A DNA stretch of 64,000 nt from Azorhizobium oxalatiphilum (GCF_014635325.1 NZ_BMCT01000009.1:186001-250000); one strand, 5' to 3'. Positions 26,690 to 37,842 are shown, counted from the stretch's first letter. The notes: generated by a model from the sequence alone, not told the origin. Numbers and translations are program-made.

Positions 26690-27709
26690 ATGAGTTGGCT
26701 GGACACCCTGATCCATGTGCTCATCATCCTGGCCCAGAGCCTCGGGCTTCTGGTCGGGCTGCTGATCGTCATCGCCTATCTGCTGCTGGCCGATCGCAAG
26801 ATCTGGGCGGCGGTGCAGATGCGGCGCGGCCCCAACGTGGTGGGCCCGTTCGGCCTGTTCCAGTCCTTCGCCGACCTTCTGAAGTTCGTGCTGAAGGAGC
26901 CGGTGATCCCGTCGGGCGCCAACAAGGTGGCCTTCCTGCTGGCCCCGCTCGTGACCTGCGTGCTCGCGCTCGCGGCCTGGGTGGTGATCCCGCTGGCGGA
27001 CGGCTGGGTGGTCGCCGATCTCAACCTCGGCACGCTCTACATCTTCGCCATCTCCTCGCTCGGCGTGTACGGCATCATCATGGGCGGCTGGGCTTCGAAC
27101 TCGAAGTACCCGTTCCTCGCCGCCCTGCGTTCCGCTGCGCAGATGGTGTCCTATGAAGTCTCCATCGGCTTCGTGATCGTCACCGTGCTGATGTGCGCCG
27201 GCTCGCTCCAGCTTTCCAAGATCGTGGAGGCGCAGGACACCTCGCTCGGTCTGTTCGGCTGGTACTGGCTGCCGCTGCTGCCGATGTTCGTCATCTTCTA
27301 CGTCTCGGCCCTGGCCGAGACGAACCGTCCCCCCTTCGACCTCGTGGAAGCGGAGTCGGAGCTGGTGGCCGGCTTCATGACCGAATACGGCTCGACCCCC
27401 TACCTGCTGTTCATGCTCGGCGAGTACGTGGCCATCGTGACCATGTGTGCGCTTGCCACGATCATGTTCCTCGGCGGCTGGCTGTCGCCCATCCCGTTCG
27501 CGCCCTTCACCTGGGTTCCAGGCATCGTCTGGTTCCTGCTGAAGGTCTGCTTCATGTTCTTCCTGTTCGCCATGGCGAAGGCCATCGTGCCCCGCTATCG
27601 CTACGACCAGCTCATGCGCCTCGGCTGGAAGGTGTTCCTGCCGATCTCGCTGGTGGCCGTCATCGTCGTGGCGTCGGTTCTCTTCTTCACCGGGAATGCG
27701 CCCCAATGA
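26690..27709 (+). CDS. nuoH: NADH-quinone oxidoreductase subunit H
   Basis: A 339-residue subunit with about eight membrane helices that forms the quinone chamber and the start of the proton path. It has the ND1 signatures [22 protein letters not shown] and [23 protein letters not shown], with the acidic quinone-loop residues intact, and [16 protein letters not shown]. Length is standard (about 325-350). nuoI follows after 61 bases. Confidence 0.98.
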   Translation: MSWLDTLIHVLIILAQSLGLLVGLLIVIAYLLLADRKIWAAVQMRRGPNVVGPFGLFQSFADLLKFVLKEPVIPSGANKVAFLLAPLVTCVLALAAWVVIPLADGWVVADLNLGTLYIFAISSLGVYGIIMGGWASNSKYPFLAALRSAAQMVSYEVSIGFVIVTVLMCAGSLQLSKIVEAQDTSLGLFGWYWLPLLPMFVIFYVSALAETNRPPFDLVEAESELVAGFMTEYGSTPYLLFMLGEYVAIVTMCALATIMFLGGWLSPIPFAPFTWVPGIVWFLLKVCFMFFLFAMAKAIVPRYRYDQLMRLGWKVFLPISLVAVIVVASVLFFTGNAPQ

Positions 27710-27770
27710 GCATGCCCGGCATCCTGAACGTTTCCTTGTCTGACCGCCTCGCGGTGGCAGGAGAGAGGCC

Positions 27771-28259
27771 ATGAGACTCGATCAGACCGCCCGCGCCTTC
27801 TTCCTGACGGAACTGGTTTCCGGCTTCATGCTCGCCATGCGCTACTTCTTCGCGCCGAAGTCGACCATCAACTATCCGTTCGAGAAGAACCCCATCTCGC
27901 CGCGCTTCCGGGGCGAGCATGCGTTGCGCCGCTATCCCAATGGCGAAGAGCGCTGCATCGCGTGCAAGCTGTGCGAGGCCATCTGCCCCGCGCAGGCCAT
28001 CACCATCGAGGCCGGCCCGCGCCGCAATGACGGCACCCGCCGCACCACGCGCTACGACATCGACATGGTGAAGTGCATCTATTGCGGCTTCTGCCAGGAA
28101 GCCTGCCCGGTGGATGCCATCGTGGAGGGGCCGAACTTCGAGTTCGCCACCGAGACCCGCGAAGAACTTTATTACGACAAGGAAAAGCTGCTGGCGAACG
28201 GCGACCGCTGGGAGCGCGAGATCGCGCGCTCCATCGCCGCGGACGCCCCTTACCGCTGA
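27771..28259 (+). CDS. nuoI: NADH-quinone oxidoreductase subunit I (TYKY type)
   Basis: A 162-residue ferredoxin-like subunit with two [4Fe-4S] motifs, [12 protein letters not shown] and [12 protein letters not shown], that carry electrons through clusters N6a and N6b. The amphipathic N-terminus ([16 protein letters not shown]) docks it to the membrane arm. Length equals that of Paracoccus-type NuoI. An unusual 242-base gap without a convincing gene separates it from nuoJ. Confidence 0.98.
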   Translation: MRLDQTARAFFLTELVSGFMLAMRYFFAPKSTINYPFEKNPISPRFRGEHALRRYPNGEERCIACKLCEAICPAQAITIEAGPRRNDGTRRTTRYDIDMVKCIYCGFCQEACPVDAIVEGPNFEFATETREELYYDKEKLLANGDRWEREIARSIAADAPYR

Positions 28260-28501
28260 GGCGAGGGGAGGGCGCTTCGGCGCCCGGCAGGACACCGGAA
28301 GGTGTCGAGGAAAGAGCGCGCCTCCGGCGCGAAACGAGCGGCGGGCCGAGGGCTCGTCACGGTCAATGACACGGTGCTGGCCTCCCGCCGGTGCCCCGAA
28401 AGTGGACTTGAGGCGATGGGCACGGGCACTCGACAGGCCGGCCGGCGAATGCGGCTGGAAAAGATCGACGCCTGCGCGTCGCGGAAAGGGGAGCTCGGCG
28501 C

Positions 28502-29110
28502 ATGAGTTTCGCGGCAGCGTTTTTCTACCTCTTTGCCGCCGTGCTGGTGGGGTCGGCCTTCATGGTCATCTCCTCCCGTAACCCGGTCTATTCGGTCCTG
28601 TTCCTCATTCTCGCCTTCGTGAATGCGGCGGGCCTCTTCATCCTGCTCGGGGTGGAGTTCCTCGCGCTGATCCTCGTGGTCGTCTACGTGGGCGCGGTGG
28701 CGGTGCTGTTCCTGTTCGTGGTGATGATGCTGGACGTGGACTTCGTCGAGCTGCGCCAGGGCTTCCTGCAGTATCTGCCGGTGGGCGCCATCGTCGGCCT
28801 GATCTTCCTGGCCGAACTGGTGCTGGTCGTGGGCACGTGGATCTCCGGACCCGGCGTGACCGTCACCAAGACCGCCGTGATGACCTATCCGAAGGGCAAC
28901 ACCCATGCCATCGGACAGGTGCTCTACACGGACTATATCTACTTCTTCCAGATCGCCGGCTTCGTGCTGCTGGTGGCGATGATCGGCGCGATCGTGCTGA
29001 CGCTGCGCCACAAGGCGAATGTGAAGCGCCAGAACATTTCCGCCCAGGTCAACCGGATGCCCGAGGACGCCATCAAGGTCGTCAAGGTGCGTCCGGGCCA
29101 GGGCATTTGA
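28502..29110 (+). CDS. nuoJ: NADH-quinone oxidoreductase subunit J
   Basis: A 202-residue membrane subunit (ND6 type) with five hydrophobic helices. The helix-3 region is seen as [23 protein letters not shown], whose pi-bulge helps couple quinone chemistry to proton transfer. Its C-terminal part ([20 protein letters not shown]) is soluble. The start ATG directly follows GGGGAGCTCGGCGC. nuoK starts 13 bases later. Confidence 0.97.
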   Translation: MSFAAAFFYLFAAVLVGSAFMVISSRNPVYSVLFLILAFVNAAGLFILLGVEFLALILVVVYVGAVAVLFLFVVMMLDVDFVELRQGFLQYLPVGAIVGLIFLAELVLVVGTWISGPGVTVTKTAVMTYPKGNTHAIGQVLYTDYIYFFQIAGFVLLVAMIGAIVLTLRHKANVKRQNISAQVNRMPEDAIKVVKVRPGQGI

Positions 29111-29123
29111 GGAGCCGGGCGCC

Positions 29124-29432
29124 ATGGAAATCGGGCTGTCCCATTATCTGACCCTCGCGGCCATCCTGTTCACACTGGGCACGCTGGGCATCTTCCTCAA
29201 CCGGAAGAACGTCATCGTCATTCTCATGTCGGTGGAACTCATCCTGCTGGCGGTGAACATCAACCTGGTGTCCTTCTCGGCCTTCCAGGGCATTATCGTC
29301 GGCCAGATCTTCGCGCTGCTCGTGCTGACAGTCGCGGCCGCCGAGGCCGCCATCGGCCTCGCCATCCTCGTGGTGTTCTACCGCAATCGCGGTTCGATCG
29401 CCGTCGAGGACATCAACGCCATGAAGGGCTGA
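29124..29432 (+). CDS. nuoK: NADH-quinone oxidoreductase subunit K
   Basis: A 102-residue three-helix membrane subunit (ND4L type). The two functionally important acidic residues sit in [16 protein letters not shown] and in [16 protein letters not shown]. Length is standard. Four bases separate it from nuoL. Confidence 0.97.
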   Translation: MEIGLSHYLTLAAILFTLGTLGIFLNRKNVIVILMSVELILLAVNINLVSFSAFQGIIVGQIFALLVLTVAAAEAAIGLAILVVFYRNRGSIAVEDINAMKG

Positions 29433-29436
29433 GGGC

Positions 29437-31362
29437 ATGTATCAGGCCATCGTCTTCCTGCCGCTCATCGGCTTCCTCATCGCCGGCATCTTCGGCCGCG
29501 TGCTGGGCCCGCGTCCGTCCGAGATTGTGACGACCGCGTTCCTGTTCATCGCGGCGCTGCTGTCGTGGATCACCTTCTTCAGGGTCGGCATCGGCGGCGC
29601 GGATACCCGCGTGCAGCTCATGCACTGGATCTATGTGGGCGACCTCAAGATCGACTGGGCGCTGCGCATCGACACCATGACCTCGATCATGCTGATCGTG
29701 ATCACCTCGGTGTCCTCGCTGGTTCACCTCTACTCCATCGGCTACATGCACGAGGATCCGAGCCGCCAGCGCTTCTTCTCCTATCTGTCGCTCTTCACCT
29801 TCGCCATGCTGATGCTGGTGACGGCCGACAACCTCGTCCAGCTGTTCTTCGGCTGGGAAGGCGTGGGTCTGGCTTCCTATCTGCTGATCGGCTTCTGGTA
29901 CGAGAAGCCCTCAGCCAACGCCGCCGCCATGAAGGCCTTCGTGGTCAATCGTGTGGGTGACTTCGGCTTCATGCTGGGCATCTTCGCCATCTTCGTGATG
30001 ACCGGCGCGGTGAATTTCGACACCGTATTCGCGCAGGCCCCCGGCCTCGCCGGCAAGACCATCCACTTCCTCGGCCATCACTGGGATGCGCCGACCGTGC
30101 TGGCCCTGCTGCTGTTCATTGGCGCCATGGGCAAGTCGGCGCAGTTCACCCTGCACACCTGGCTGCCGGACGCCATGGAAGGCCCGACCCCGGTGTCGGC
30201 GCTCATCCACGCCGCCACCATGGTGACGGCGGGCGTGTTCATGGTGGCGCGCATGTCGCCCATCTTCGAGCTGTCGCCGACCGCGCTTGATGTCGTCACC
30301 ATCGTGGGTGCCACCACCGCCATGTTCGCGGCGACAGTCGCGCTGGTGCAGAACGACATCAAGAAGGTGATCGCCTATTCGACCTGCTCCCAGCTCGGCT
30401 ACATGTTCGTGGCCATGGGCGCCGGGGCCTATTCCATCGGCATGTTCCACCTGCTGACGCACGCCTTCTTCAAGGCGCTGCTGTTCCTCGGGGCCGGCTC
30501 GGTCATCCATGCGATGCACCATGAGCAGGACATGCGGCACATGGGCGGGCTCTGGAAGAAGATCCCCTTCACCTACGGCGCCATGATGATCGGCACGCTG
30601 GCCATCACCGGCTTCCCGTTCCTCGCCGGCTATTACTCCAAGGATGCGATCATCGAGGCGGCCTATGCCAGCCACTCGCACTTCTCGGTCTATGGCTACT
30701 GGATGACGGTGATCGCCGCCGCGCTCACCAGCTTCTACTCGTGGCGCCTCGTGTTCCTGACCTTCCACGGTCATCCGCACGACCATCACCACTATGACCA
30801 TGCGCACGAGAGCCCGCTGGTCATGACCGTGCCGCTCGCCGTGCTGAGCGTGGGTGCGGTGATTGGCGGCTTCGTCTTCTACCCGCTGTTCGTCGGCCAC
30901 GACGTGGAGCACTTCTTCCGCCACTCCATCTTCATGGGCGCGGAGAACCACATCCTGCACGCCATGCATGAGATCCCGAAGTGGGCCGTCTACATGCCGA
31001 CCCTGATGATGGTGATTGGTTTCGCGGTGGCCTACTGGTTCTACATGGTGGATCGCCGGGTGCCGAAGGCGCTCGCGAAGAGCCAGGACGCGCTGTACCA
31101 GTTCCTGCTCAACAAGTGGTACATCGACGAGCTGTACAACTTCCTGTTCGTGCGCCCCGCTCTCTGGATCGGCCGCACGCTCTGGAAGAAGGGTGACGGC
31201 ATGCTGATCGACGGCCTCGGCCCGAACGGCATCTCCGCCCGCGTGCTGGATGTGACGGGCCAGGTGGTCCGCATGCAGACCGGCTACCTCTACCATTATG
31301 CGTTCGTGATGCTGGTCGGTGTCGCCGCCATCATCACCTGGTTCATGTTCGCCGGAGTGTGA
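29437..31362 (+). CDS. nuoL: NADH-quinone oxidoreductase subunit L
   Basis: A 641-residue antiporter-like proton-pumping subunit (ND5 type). Signatures include [19 protein letters not shown] (key Glu), [30 protein letters not shown] (split only by the family, all present) and [15 protein letters not shown]. The long C-terminal lateral helix region is present. A histidine-rich loop, residues 444-458, carries eight His in fifteen positions. The stop overlaps the nuoM start region (GTGTGATGATG). Confidence 0.97.
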   Translation: MYQAIVFLPLIGFLIAGIFGRVLGPRPSEIVTTAFLFIAALLSWITFFRVGIGGADTRVQLMHWIYVGDLKIDWALRIDTMTSIMLIVITSVSSLVHLYSIGYMHEDPSRQRFFSYLSLFTFAMLMLVTADNLVQLFFGWEGVGLASYLLIGFWYEKPSANAAAMKAFVVNRVGDFGFMLGIFAIFVMTGAVNFDTVFAQAPGLAGKTIHFLGHHWDAPTVLALLLFIGAMGKSAQFTLHTWLPDAMEGPTPVSALIHAATMVTAGVFMVARMSPIFELSPTALDVVTIVGATTAMFAATVALVQNDIKKVIAYSTCSQLGYMFVAMGAGAYSIGMFHLLTHAFFKALLFLGAGSVIHAMHHEQDMRHMGGLWKKIPFTYGAMMIGTLAITGFPFLAGYYSKDAIIEAAYASHSHFSVYGYWMTVIAAALTSFYSWRLVFLTFHGHPHDHHHYDHAHESPLVMTVPLAVLSVGAVIGGFVFYPLFVGHDVEHFFRHSIFMGAENHILHAMHEIPKWAVYMPTLMMVIGFAVAYWFYMVDRRVPKALAKSQDALYQFLLNKWYIDELYNFLFVRPALWIGRTLWKKGDGMLIDGLGPNGISARVLDVTGQVVRMQTGYLYHYAFVMLVGVAAIITWFMFAGV

Positions 31363-31364
31363 TG

Positions 31365-32879
31365 ATGTCCGACTGGCCGATCCTCTCCGTCGTCACCTTC
31401 CTGCCGCTGGTGGGTGCGCTCTTCATCTTCGTCGTGCGCGGCGATGATGAAGTGGCGGCCCGCAATGCCCGCTGGGTGGCCTTGTGGACCACGCTCGTCA
31501 CCTTCCTGGTGTCGCTGCTGCTGCTGCCGGGCTTCGATGCCGCGGCCCCCGGCTTCCAGTTCGTGGAGAAGAAGCCCTGGCTGGGCGAGATCGCCGCCTA
31601 TCACATGGGCGTCGACGGCATCTCCCTGCCGCTGGTGATCCTGTCCACCTTCCTCATGCCCTTCTGCATCCTGGCGAGCTGGGAGAGCGTGAAGAAGCGC
31701 GTGAAGGAGTACATGATCTGCTTCCTGGTGCTCGAGACCCTCATGGTCGGCACCTTCTGCGCGCTGGATCTCGTCCTCTTCTACTTCTTCTTCGAAGCCG
31801 CCCTGATCCCGATGTTCCTGATCATCGGCGTGTGGGGCGGGGCGCGGCGCATCTACGCCTCGTTCAAGTTCTTCCTCTACACGCTGCTCGGCTCCGTGCT
31901 CATGATGCTCGCCATCATGGCCATGTACTGGCAGGCCGGCACCACCGACGTGCCCACCCTGATCCAGCACGGCTTCCCGGCGCAGATGCAGACCTGGCTG
32001 TGGCTGGCCTTCTTCGCCTCCTTCGCGGTGAAGATGCCCATGTGGCCGGTGCACACCTGGCTGCCCGACGCCCACGTGGAGGCGCCGACCGCCGGCTCCG
32101 TCATCCTGGCGGGCGTGCTGCTGAAGATGGGCGGCTACGGCTTCATCCGCTACTCGCTGCCCATGTTCCCTGATGCGTCGCACTATTTCGCGCCGCTGGT
32201 GTGGACGCTCAGCGTGGTGGCCGTCATCTACACCTCGCTGGTGGCGCTGGTGCAGGAGGACATCAAGAAGCTGATCGCCTATTCGTCCATCGCCCACATG
32301 GGCTTCGTGACCATGGGCATCTTCGCCATGAACGAGGCGGGCCTGCAGGGCGCCATGTTCCTGATGATCTCGCACGGCTTCGTGTCGGGCGCGCTGTTCC
32401 TGTGCGTCGGCGTGATCTACGACCGGCTCCACACCCGCGACATCTCGGCCTACGGTGGTCTTGCCAAGCGCATGCCGCTCTATGCCGGCGCTATGATGGT
32501 CTTCACCATGGCGAACGTGGGCCTGCCGGGCACCTCGGGCTTCGTGGGCGAGTTCCTCACCATGTTCGCCGCCTTCCAGAAGAACACCTGGGTGGCCTTC
32601 TTCGCGGCGACGGGCGTCATCCTCTCCGCCGCCTATGCGCTGTGGCTCTACTGGCGGGTCATCTTCGGCCCGTTGGAGAAGGAGAGCCTCATGAAGATGA
32701 AGGATCTCACTCCGCGCGAGATCGTCATCATGGTCCCGCTGGTGTTCCTGACCATCCTGTTCGGCTTCTGGCCCGCGCCGGTGCTGGACATGACCTCCCA
32801 TGCGGTGAACTTCGTCGTTGCCCGTACCGAGACAGCCGCCAGTGCCGCAAAGACCGCGGCCCTGCTGCTCAGCCACTGA
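31365..32879 (+). CDS. nuoM: NADH-quinone oxidoreductase subunit M
   Basis: A 504-residue antiporter-like subunit (ND4 type) that forms another proton channel. Signatures: [20 protein letters not shown] (key Glu), [20 protein letters not shown] (key Lys) and [15 protein letters not shown]. Tandem ATG codons at 31362 and 31365 both fit; I chose the second for its spacing to GGAG at 31354. nuoN starts 15 bases downstream. Confidence 0.97.
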   Translation: MSDWPILSVVTFLPLVGALFIFVVRGDDEVAARNARWVALWTTLVTFLVSLLLLPGFDAAAPGFQFVEKKPWLGEIAAYHMGVDGISLPLVILSTFLMPFCILASWESVKKRVKEYMICFLVLETLMVGTFCALDLVLFYFFFEAALIPMFLIIGVWGGARRIYASFKFFLYTLLGSVLMMLAIMAMYWQAGTTDVPTLIQHGFPAQMQTWLWLAFFASFAVKMPMWPVHTWLPDAHVEAPTAGSVILAGVLLKMGGYGFIRYSLPMFPDASHYFAPLVWTLSVVAVIYTSLVALVQEDIKKLIAYSSIAHMGFVTMGIFAMNEAGLQGAMFLMISHGFVSGALFLCVGVIYDRLHTRDISAYGGLAKRMPLYAGAMMVFTMANVGLPGTSGFVGEFLTMFAAFQKNTWVAFFAATGVILSAAYALWLYWRVIFGPLEKESLMKMKDLTPREIVIMVPLVFLTILFGFWPAPVLDMTSHAVNFVVARTETAASAAKTAALLLSH

Positions 32880-32894
32880 TCCGAGGCCCGTCCG

Positions 32895-34325
32895 ATGCCT
32901 TCCGTTCTGCCTCCTCTTGGTGCGGTCCTTCCCGAACTGCTGCTGGCCGTCTCCGCCATCCTGCTGGTGCTGATCGGCGCCATTCAGGGTGAGAAGTCGG
33001 CCAATCTCATCAACGGGCTTGCCATCGCCGCGCTGGTTGCGGCGGGCGTGCTCGTGCTGCTCCAGCCCGGCACGACGGTGGTGGCCTTCCATGGCTCCAT
33101 GCTGGTGGATCCCTTTGCCCGCTTCATGAAGGTCATCGCGCTCCTCGGCGCGGCGGCCTCCCTCGTGATGTCGGTGGACTGGCTCAGCCGGGCGCAGCAG
33201 GCGCGGTTCGAATATGCCGTGCTGGTGGTGCTGGCCTCGCTCGGCATCTGCATCCTGATCTCTGCCGGCGACCTGATCGCCCTCTATCTCGGCCTCGAGC
33301 TGATGAGCCTCTCGCTCTATGTGGTGGCGGCCATCAACCGGGACTCGGTGCGCTCCACCGAGGCCGGCCTGAAGTATTTCGTCCTCGGCGCGCTGTCCTC
33401 GGGCATGCTGCTGTACGGCGCTTCGCTGCTCTATGGCTTCACCGGCTCGGTGAACTTCGCCGAGATCGCCAAGGTGGCGACCCAGCCCAGCCTCGGCCTG
33501 ATCTTCGGCATCGTGTTCCTGTTCGCCGGCCTGTGCTTCAAGGTCTCGGCCGTGCCGTTCCACATGTGGACGCCGGACGTGTACGAGGGCGCCCCGACCC
33601 CGGTGACGGCCTTCTTCGCCACCGCGCCGAAGGTTGCGGCCATGGCGGTGTTCGTGCGGGTGGCCATCGAGGCGCTGCCCAACGTCACCCATAGCTGGCA
33701 GCAGATCGTCACCTTCGTCTCCATCGCTTCCATGGTGCTGGGTTCGTTCGCCGCCATCGGTCAGCGCAACATCAAGCGCCTGCTGGCCTATTCCTCCATC
33801 GGCCACATGGGCTTCGCCCTCGTGGGCCTGGCGGCGGGAACGCAGGAAGGCGTGCGCGGCGTGCTGATGTACATGGCCATCTACGTGGTCATGACCCTCG
33901 GCTCCTTCACCTGCGTGCTGGCCATGCGTCGCGACGGCCGGGCGGTGGAAACCGTGGACGATCTGGCGGGCCTGTCCCGCACCCGTCCGCTGATGGCGCT
34001 CCTTTTAGGGGCTCTGATGTTTTCTCTGGCGGGCATTCCCCCGCTGGCCGGATTCCTCGCGAAGTACTATGTGTTCGTGGCGGCGATCCAGGCGGGGCTT
34101 TATGCTCTCGCGGTGATCGGCGTGGTTGCGTCGGTGATCGGCGCCTACTACTACCTCCGGGTGGTGAAGATCATGTACTTTGACGAACCGGCCGAGGCGT
34201 TCGATGGGATGCCCGGCGAGCTGAAGGCGGTTTTGGGGCTTTCCGGCCTCTTCACCATCTTCTATTTCGTCTATCCGGCTCCTCTTATCGAGGCTGCGGG
34301 CGCTGCGGCGCGCGCGCTCTTCTGA
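32895..34325 (+). CDS. nuoN: NADH-quinone oxidoreductase subunit N
   Basis: A 476-residue antiporter-like subunit (ND2 type). Signatures: [20 protein letters not shown] (key Glu), [20 protein letters not shown] (key Lys) and [17 protein letters not shown]. It is the last of the 14 nuo genes. The stop is followed after 5 bases by birA, so transcription probably continues into the downstream housekeeping genes. Confidence 0.97.
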   Translation: MPSVLPPLGAVLPELLLAVSAILLVLIGAIQGEKSANLINGLAIAALVAAGVLVLLQPGTTVVAFHGSMLVDPFARFMKVIALLGAAASLVMSVDWLSRAQQARFEYAVLVVLASLGICILISAGDLIALYLGLELMSLSLYVVAAINRDSVRSTEAGLKYFVLGALSSGMLLYGASLLYGFTGSVNFAEIAKVATQPSLGLIFGIVFLFAGLCFKVSAVPFHMWTPDVYEGAPTPVTAFFATAPKVAAMAVFVRVAIEALPNVTHSWQQIVTFVSIASMVLGSFAAIGQRNIKRLLAYSSIGHMGFALVGLAAGTQEGVRGVLMYMAIYVVMTLGSFTCVLAMRRDGRAVETVDDLAGLSRTRPLMALLLGALMFSLAGIPPLAGFLAKYYVFVAAIQAGLYALAVIGVVASVIGAYYYLRVVKIMYFDEPAEAFDGMPGELKAVLGLSGLFTIFYFVYPAPLIEAAGAAARALF

Positions 34326-34330
34326 AAACG

Positions 34331-35101
34331 ATGGCGGCACAAAGGTTTCAAAGTTCGACCATCCCAATCGTCCGCTTCGCGGAGATCGGCTCCACCAATG
34401 CGGAGGGCCTTGAGCGCCTGAGCCGCGGCGAAGCCATGCCCGCTTGGCTGGTGGCGGACATCCAGACGTCCGGCCGCGGCCGGCGCGGGCGTCCGTGGAC
34501 CAGTGAGCTGGGCAATCTGTTCGCCACCCTCGTGCTGCCGAACCCGGCGCCGGTGGCCAACCTCGCCCAGCTCTGCTTCGTGGCGGGGCTGGCCCTGCGC
34601 GATGCGGTGGTGGCGGCAGCGCCTCTGCTGTCGCTGGATACGCTCAAGCTGAAATGGCCCAATGATCTGATGCTGGACGGCGGCAAGCTGGCCGGCATCC
34701 TCGTGGAAGGCGGGTCCGACCGCTACGGCCGCCCGGCTGCCGTGATCGGCTTCGGCGTCAACTGCCTGCACCATCCCGAAGGCCTGCCCTACAAGGCGAC
34801 CAGTCTGGAGGAGGCCGGCGCGCCGACGGCGCCCGACCGCCTGCTGGAAGCACTCGACCTTGCCATGGCCGTGCGCCTCAACCAGTGGAACGCCGGCAAC
34901 GGTTTCCCGTCCATCCGCACCGAATGGATGCGCTATGCCCTCGCCATCGGCGATCAGGTGAGCGTCAAGATCGGCGAGCGGGAAGTGACCGGCCGCTTTG
35001 AAAGCATCGACAATCGTGGCGCCATGATGCTGCGCCGCCGCGACGGGATCGCGGAAATTGTGACGGCGGGCGATGTCTCGCTGCAACCGAAAGTGGATTG
35101 A
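34331..35101 (+). CDS. birA: Biotin--[acetyl-CoA-carboxylase] ligase
   Basis: A 256-residue class I biotin protein ligase: it makes biotinyl-AMP and attaches biotin to the carboxyl-carrier protein. The biotin/ATP-binding loop is SGRGRRGRPWTSELGNLFAT, followed by LKLKWPNDLMLDGGKLAGILVE with the catalytic Lys. No N-terminal DNA-binding domain is present, so unlike E. coli BirA it is not a repressor. The C-terminal SH3-like cap ends the protein. The stop overlaps the region just before rnj. Confidence 0.95.
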   Translation: MAAQRFQSSTIPIVRFAEIGSTNAEGLERLSRGEAMPAWLVADIQTSGRGRRGRPWTSELGNLFATLVLPNPAPVANLAQLCFVAGLALRDAVVAAAPLLSLDTLKLKWPNDLMLDGGKLAGILVEGGSDRYGRPAAVIGFGVNCLHHPEGLPYKATSLEEAGAPTAPDRLLEALDLAMAVRLNQWNAGNGFPSIRTEWMRYALAIGDQVSVKIGEREVTGRFESIDNRGAMMLRRRDGIAEIVTAGDVSLQPKVD

Positions 35102-35109
35102 CCCTACAT

Positions 35110-36777
35110 ATGGCTGACAATAACGAGCTCGTCTTCGCGCCTCTCGGGGGGGTGGGCGAGATCGGCATGAATCTCGGCCTGTACGGGATTGGACCGCGCC
35201 GCCAGCGCCAGTGGCTCATCGTCGATCTCGGCATGAGCTTCGCGGGCGAAGAGGCGCCGGGCGTCGATCTCGTGCTGCCCGACATCCGGTATCTGGAAAG
35301 CGTGAAGGGCCGCATCGCCGGCCTCGTGCTGACCCATGGTCACGAGGACCATGTGGGCGCCATGCTGGACCTGTGGCCGCGCCTCGAGTGCCCCGTCTAC
35401 ACCACCCGCTTCACCGCCGCTCTGCTGGACGCCAAGCGCCTGCAGGAGCCCGGCGCGCCGAAGATCCCGATCGAGGTGGTGGCCTCCGGCGGCAATGTGC
35501 AGATCGGCCCGTTCAATGTGGAATTCGTCCCCGTGGCGCATTCCATTCCGGACAGTCATGCGCTCGCCATCCGCACCGAGGCGGGCCTCGTGCTGCACAC
35601 CGGTGACTGGAAACTCGATCCGCATCCCGGCGTCGGCCACGTGACCGACTCGGCCCGCCTTCAGGCCCTCGGCGACGAGGGCGTGCGGGCCATGATCTGC
35701 GATTCCACCAACGCCATCCGCGATGGCGTCTCACCGTCCGAGGCGGACGTGGCGGCAACGCTGAAGGACGTGGTGGCCAAGGCGAAGTATCGCGTGGCCT
35801 TCACCACCTTCTCCTCCAACGTCGCCCGCGTGCGCGCCATTGCGGAAGCGGCCTATGCCAACGGCCGCGAAGTGGTGGTTGTGGGCCGCGCCATGGAGCG
35901 CGTCATCGGCGTTGCCCGCGAGCAGGGCATGCTGGACGGCATCCCGGCCTTCCGGGGCGCGGAGGCTTTCGGCTTCCTGCCGCGCGACAAGGTGGTCGCC
36001 ATCCTCACCGGCAGTCAGGGCGAGCCGCGCGCTGCGTTGAGCCGCATCGCCACCGACGATCATCCCGAGATCGCGTTGTCCCATGGCGATCTCGTGGTCT
36101 TCTCCTCGCGCACCATTCCCGGCAACGAGAAGGTGGTGAACACCGTCATCAACGGGCTGGTGAAGCGCGGCATCAAGGTGATGACCGACAAGGACGGCAT
36201 GGTGCACGTGTCCGGCCATCCGCGCCGGGGCGAACTGGAGCAGATGTACAAGTGGGTGCGCCCGCAGGTCTCCGTGCCCGTGCATGGCGAGCCGCTGCAC
36301 CTCTCCGAGCATGCGGCCCTCGCCAAGGCGCTGGGCGTGCCGGAAGTGGTGAACTGCGCCGATGGCCATGTGATCCGCCTTGCCCCCGGTCCGGCTGACC
36401 GGGTGGAAGAGGTGCCCCACGGCCGCCTCTACAAGGACGGCCGCCTGCTCATCCCCGACACGGCCCGTACCATCCCGGAGCGCCGCCGCCTTGCCTATGT
36501 GGGCGTGGTGTCCGTGGCGCTGGCCACTGACGGCAAGGGCAACATGGTGGGCGATCCCTCCGTGGAGATCAGCGGCGTTCCGGAGCGCGGGGAGGGGAGC
36601 GTGGACATGCTCGACCTCATCCTCGACACGGTGGTGACGACCTTCGACGGCCTGCCCAAGGCTCGCCGCCGCGATCCCGAGGCCTTGTCCGACTCGCTGG
36701 AGAAGGCGGTGCGCGGGGCGGTGAACGGGGCCTGGGGCAAGAAGCCGGTCTGCCACGTCCATATTGTCGAGGTCTGA
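35110..36777 (+). CDS. rnj: Ribonuclease J
   Basis: A 555-residue metallo-beta-lactamase/beta-CASP ribonuclease for rRNA and mRNA processing. Zinc ligands are seen in LTHGHEDHVGAM and in VPVAHSIPDSHA, with HTGDWKLD further on. The beta-CASP part includes FTTFSSNVARVRAIAEAAYANG and the motif VSGHPRRGELEQMYKWVRPQ-type His region. The start ATG lies 8 bases after birA; a TTG at 35098 is possible. Alphaproteobacteria use RNase J alongside RNase E. The birA-rnj-mce order is conserved in related genomes. Confidence 0.96.
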   Translation: MADNNELVFAPLGGVGEIGMNLGLYGIGPRRQRQWLIVDLGMSFAGEEAPGVDLVLPDIRYLESVKGRIAGLVLTHGHEDHVGAMLDLWPRLECPVYTTRFTAALLDAKRLQEPGAPKIPIEVVASGGNVQIGPFNVEFVPVAHSIPDSHALAIRTEAGLVLHTGDWKLDPHPGVGHVTDSARLQALGDEGVRAMICDSTNAIRDGVSPSEADVAATLKDVVAKAKYRVAFTTFSSNVARVRAIAEAAYANGREVVVVGRAMERVIGVAREQGMLDGIPAFRGAEAFGFLPRDKVVAILTGSQGEPRAALSRIATDDHPEIALSHGDLVVFSSRTIPGNEKVVNTVINGLVKRGIKVMTDKDGMVHVSGHPRRGELEQMYKWVRPQVSVPVHGEPLHLSEHAALAKALGVPEVVNCADGHVIRLAPGPADRVEEVPHGRLYKDGRLLIPDTARTIPERRRLAYVGVVSVALATDGKGNMVGDPSVEISGVPERGEGSVDMLDLILDTVVTTFDGLPKARRRDPEALSDSLEKAVRGAVNGAWGKKPVCHVHIVEV

Positions 36778-36804
36778 TCCTCGCGGAGCACATCCTGACT
36801 TCAG

Positions 36805-36845
36805 AGTGAGAAGGGGCGGATTGATTCAATCTGCCCCTTCTCACT
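36805..36845 (+). terminator. Long hairpin after rnj, terminator-like
   Basis: A nearly perfect inverted repeat: AGTGAGAAGGGGC at 36805-36817 pairs with GCCCCTTCTCACT at 36833-36845, and the inner GATTGA/TCAATC extends it. The T-tract after it is short (TTTC), so termination may be partial. It lies 28 bases after the rnj stop. Confidence 0.6.
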
Positions 36846-36960
36846 TTCGGGGCGATATAGTGCCGTCCGCATAAGGGACGGCTGGAGGCGGGGCCGATCA
36901 GGTGAAACACTCTGATCGGTGCATCTCCTTCACAATCGCACCGCCCCGGGGAGGACAGGA

Positions 36961-37365
36961 ATGATCGGACGCCTGAATCACGTCGCCATCGCGGTGAAGG
37001 ACATCGCCGCCGCAACCGCGCTCTATCGCGACACCATGGGGGCGAGCGTCTCCGAAGCGGTGGAACAGCCGGCGCACGGCGTCACAACGGTTTTCATCAA
37101 CCTGCCCAACACCAAGATCGAGCTGCTGGAGCCGCTGGGCGAGAATTCCCCCATCGCCAAGTTCCTGGAGCGCAATGCGGACGGCGGCATCCACCACATC
37201 TGCTACGAGGTGGATGACATCCTGGCCGCCCGCGACCGGCTGAAGGCGGCAGGCTCCCGCGTGCTGGGCGACGGCGAGCCGAAGATCGGCGCCCATGGCA
37301 AGCCGGTGCTGTTCCTACATCCGAAGGACTTCAACGGCACGCTGGTCGAGCTGGAGCAGGCCTGA
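36961..37365 (+). CDS. mce: Methylmalonyl-CoA epimerase
   Basis: A 134-residue VOC-fold metalloenzyme that interconverts (R)- and (S)-methylmalonyl-CoA, feeding propionate and odd-chain carbon to succinyl-CoA. Metal ligands are likely H in LNHVAIAV, H in GGIHHICYEV, and E in LVELEQ at the C-terminus; IELLEPLGENSPIAKFLER is the family signature. The ATG at 36961 follows GGGGAGGACAGGA. Its stop is 10 bases before the next gene. Confidence 0.95.
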   Translation: MIGRLNHVAIAVKDIAAATALYRDTMGASVSEAVEQPAHGVTTVFINLPNTKIELLEPLGENSPIAKFLERNADGGIHHICYEVDDILAARDRLKAAGSRVLGDGEPKIGAHGKPVLFLHPKDFNGTLVELEQA

Positions 37366-37375
37366 GGGCGCCGCC

Positions 37376-37651
37376 ATGGGTATCGGCTCCATCCTCGCCA
37401 TCTATTTCATCATCTGGTGGCTGTGCCTGTTCGCGGTGCTGCCGTTCGGCGTGCGCTCCCATGCGGAAGCGGGCGTGGCGCCCCATCCCGGCGGCGATCC
37501 CGGCGCGCCCGTGCGTCTGGGCCTCATCCGCAAGATGCTGGCGACCACGCTGCTGGCAGCGGTGGTGACGGCTGGCGTCATCTTTCTGGTCCGCAGCGGC
37601 GTGGTGCGCCTCGAAGACCTGCCCATGCCGTTCGACGCCAAGGGCTATTGA
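37376..37651 (+). CDS. DUF1467-family small membrane protein
   Basis: A 91-residue protein with two membrane helices (about 6-26, LAIYFIIWWLCLFAVLPFGV, and 52-72, MLATTLLAAVVTAGVIFLV). The loop GVRSHAEAGVAPHPGGDPGAP is the hallmark of the DUF1467 family, which usually sits between mce and proS in alphaproteobacteria. Function unknown. A long intergenic stretch follows. Confidence 0.88.
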   Translation: MGIGSILAIYFIIWWLCLFAVLPFGVRSHAEAGVAPHPGGDPGAPVRLGLIRKMLATTLLAAVVTAGVIFLVRSGVVRLEDLPMPFDAKGY

Positions 37652-37842
37652 GCCCGGCGCGGTTACGGCAGGGGAGGGCGCCCTGCGTGCGGGGCGCTCT
37701 CATGGGCTGAGTCGATGGGGACTCGGGGAGGCCCCCCTGGGCCGAACTGTCCAATTGCGGGCGGCGATGGACGGGCGCATCCTGCCGGTCGTAGTCGCGT
37801 TCCGGGATGTGCCTGGGGCGCCGGAAGTGCGTGCGCCAAAGA

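Noticed and set aside
28302-28505. 67-codon open frame between nuoI and nuoJ
   Set aside because: No ribosome-binding site and Arg/Gly-rich composition; it overlaps the nuoJ start in another frame.
37680-37840. Possible tRNA-like fold in GC-rich sequence after the DUF1467 gene
   Set aside because: No T-loop GTTCRA sequence or acceptor stem could be aligned on either strand.
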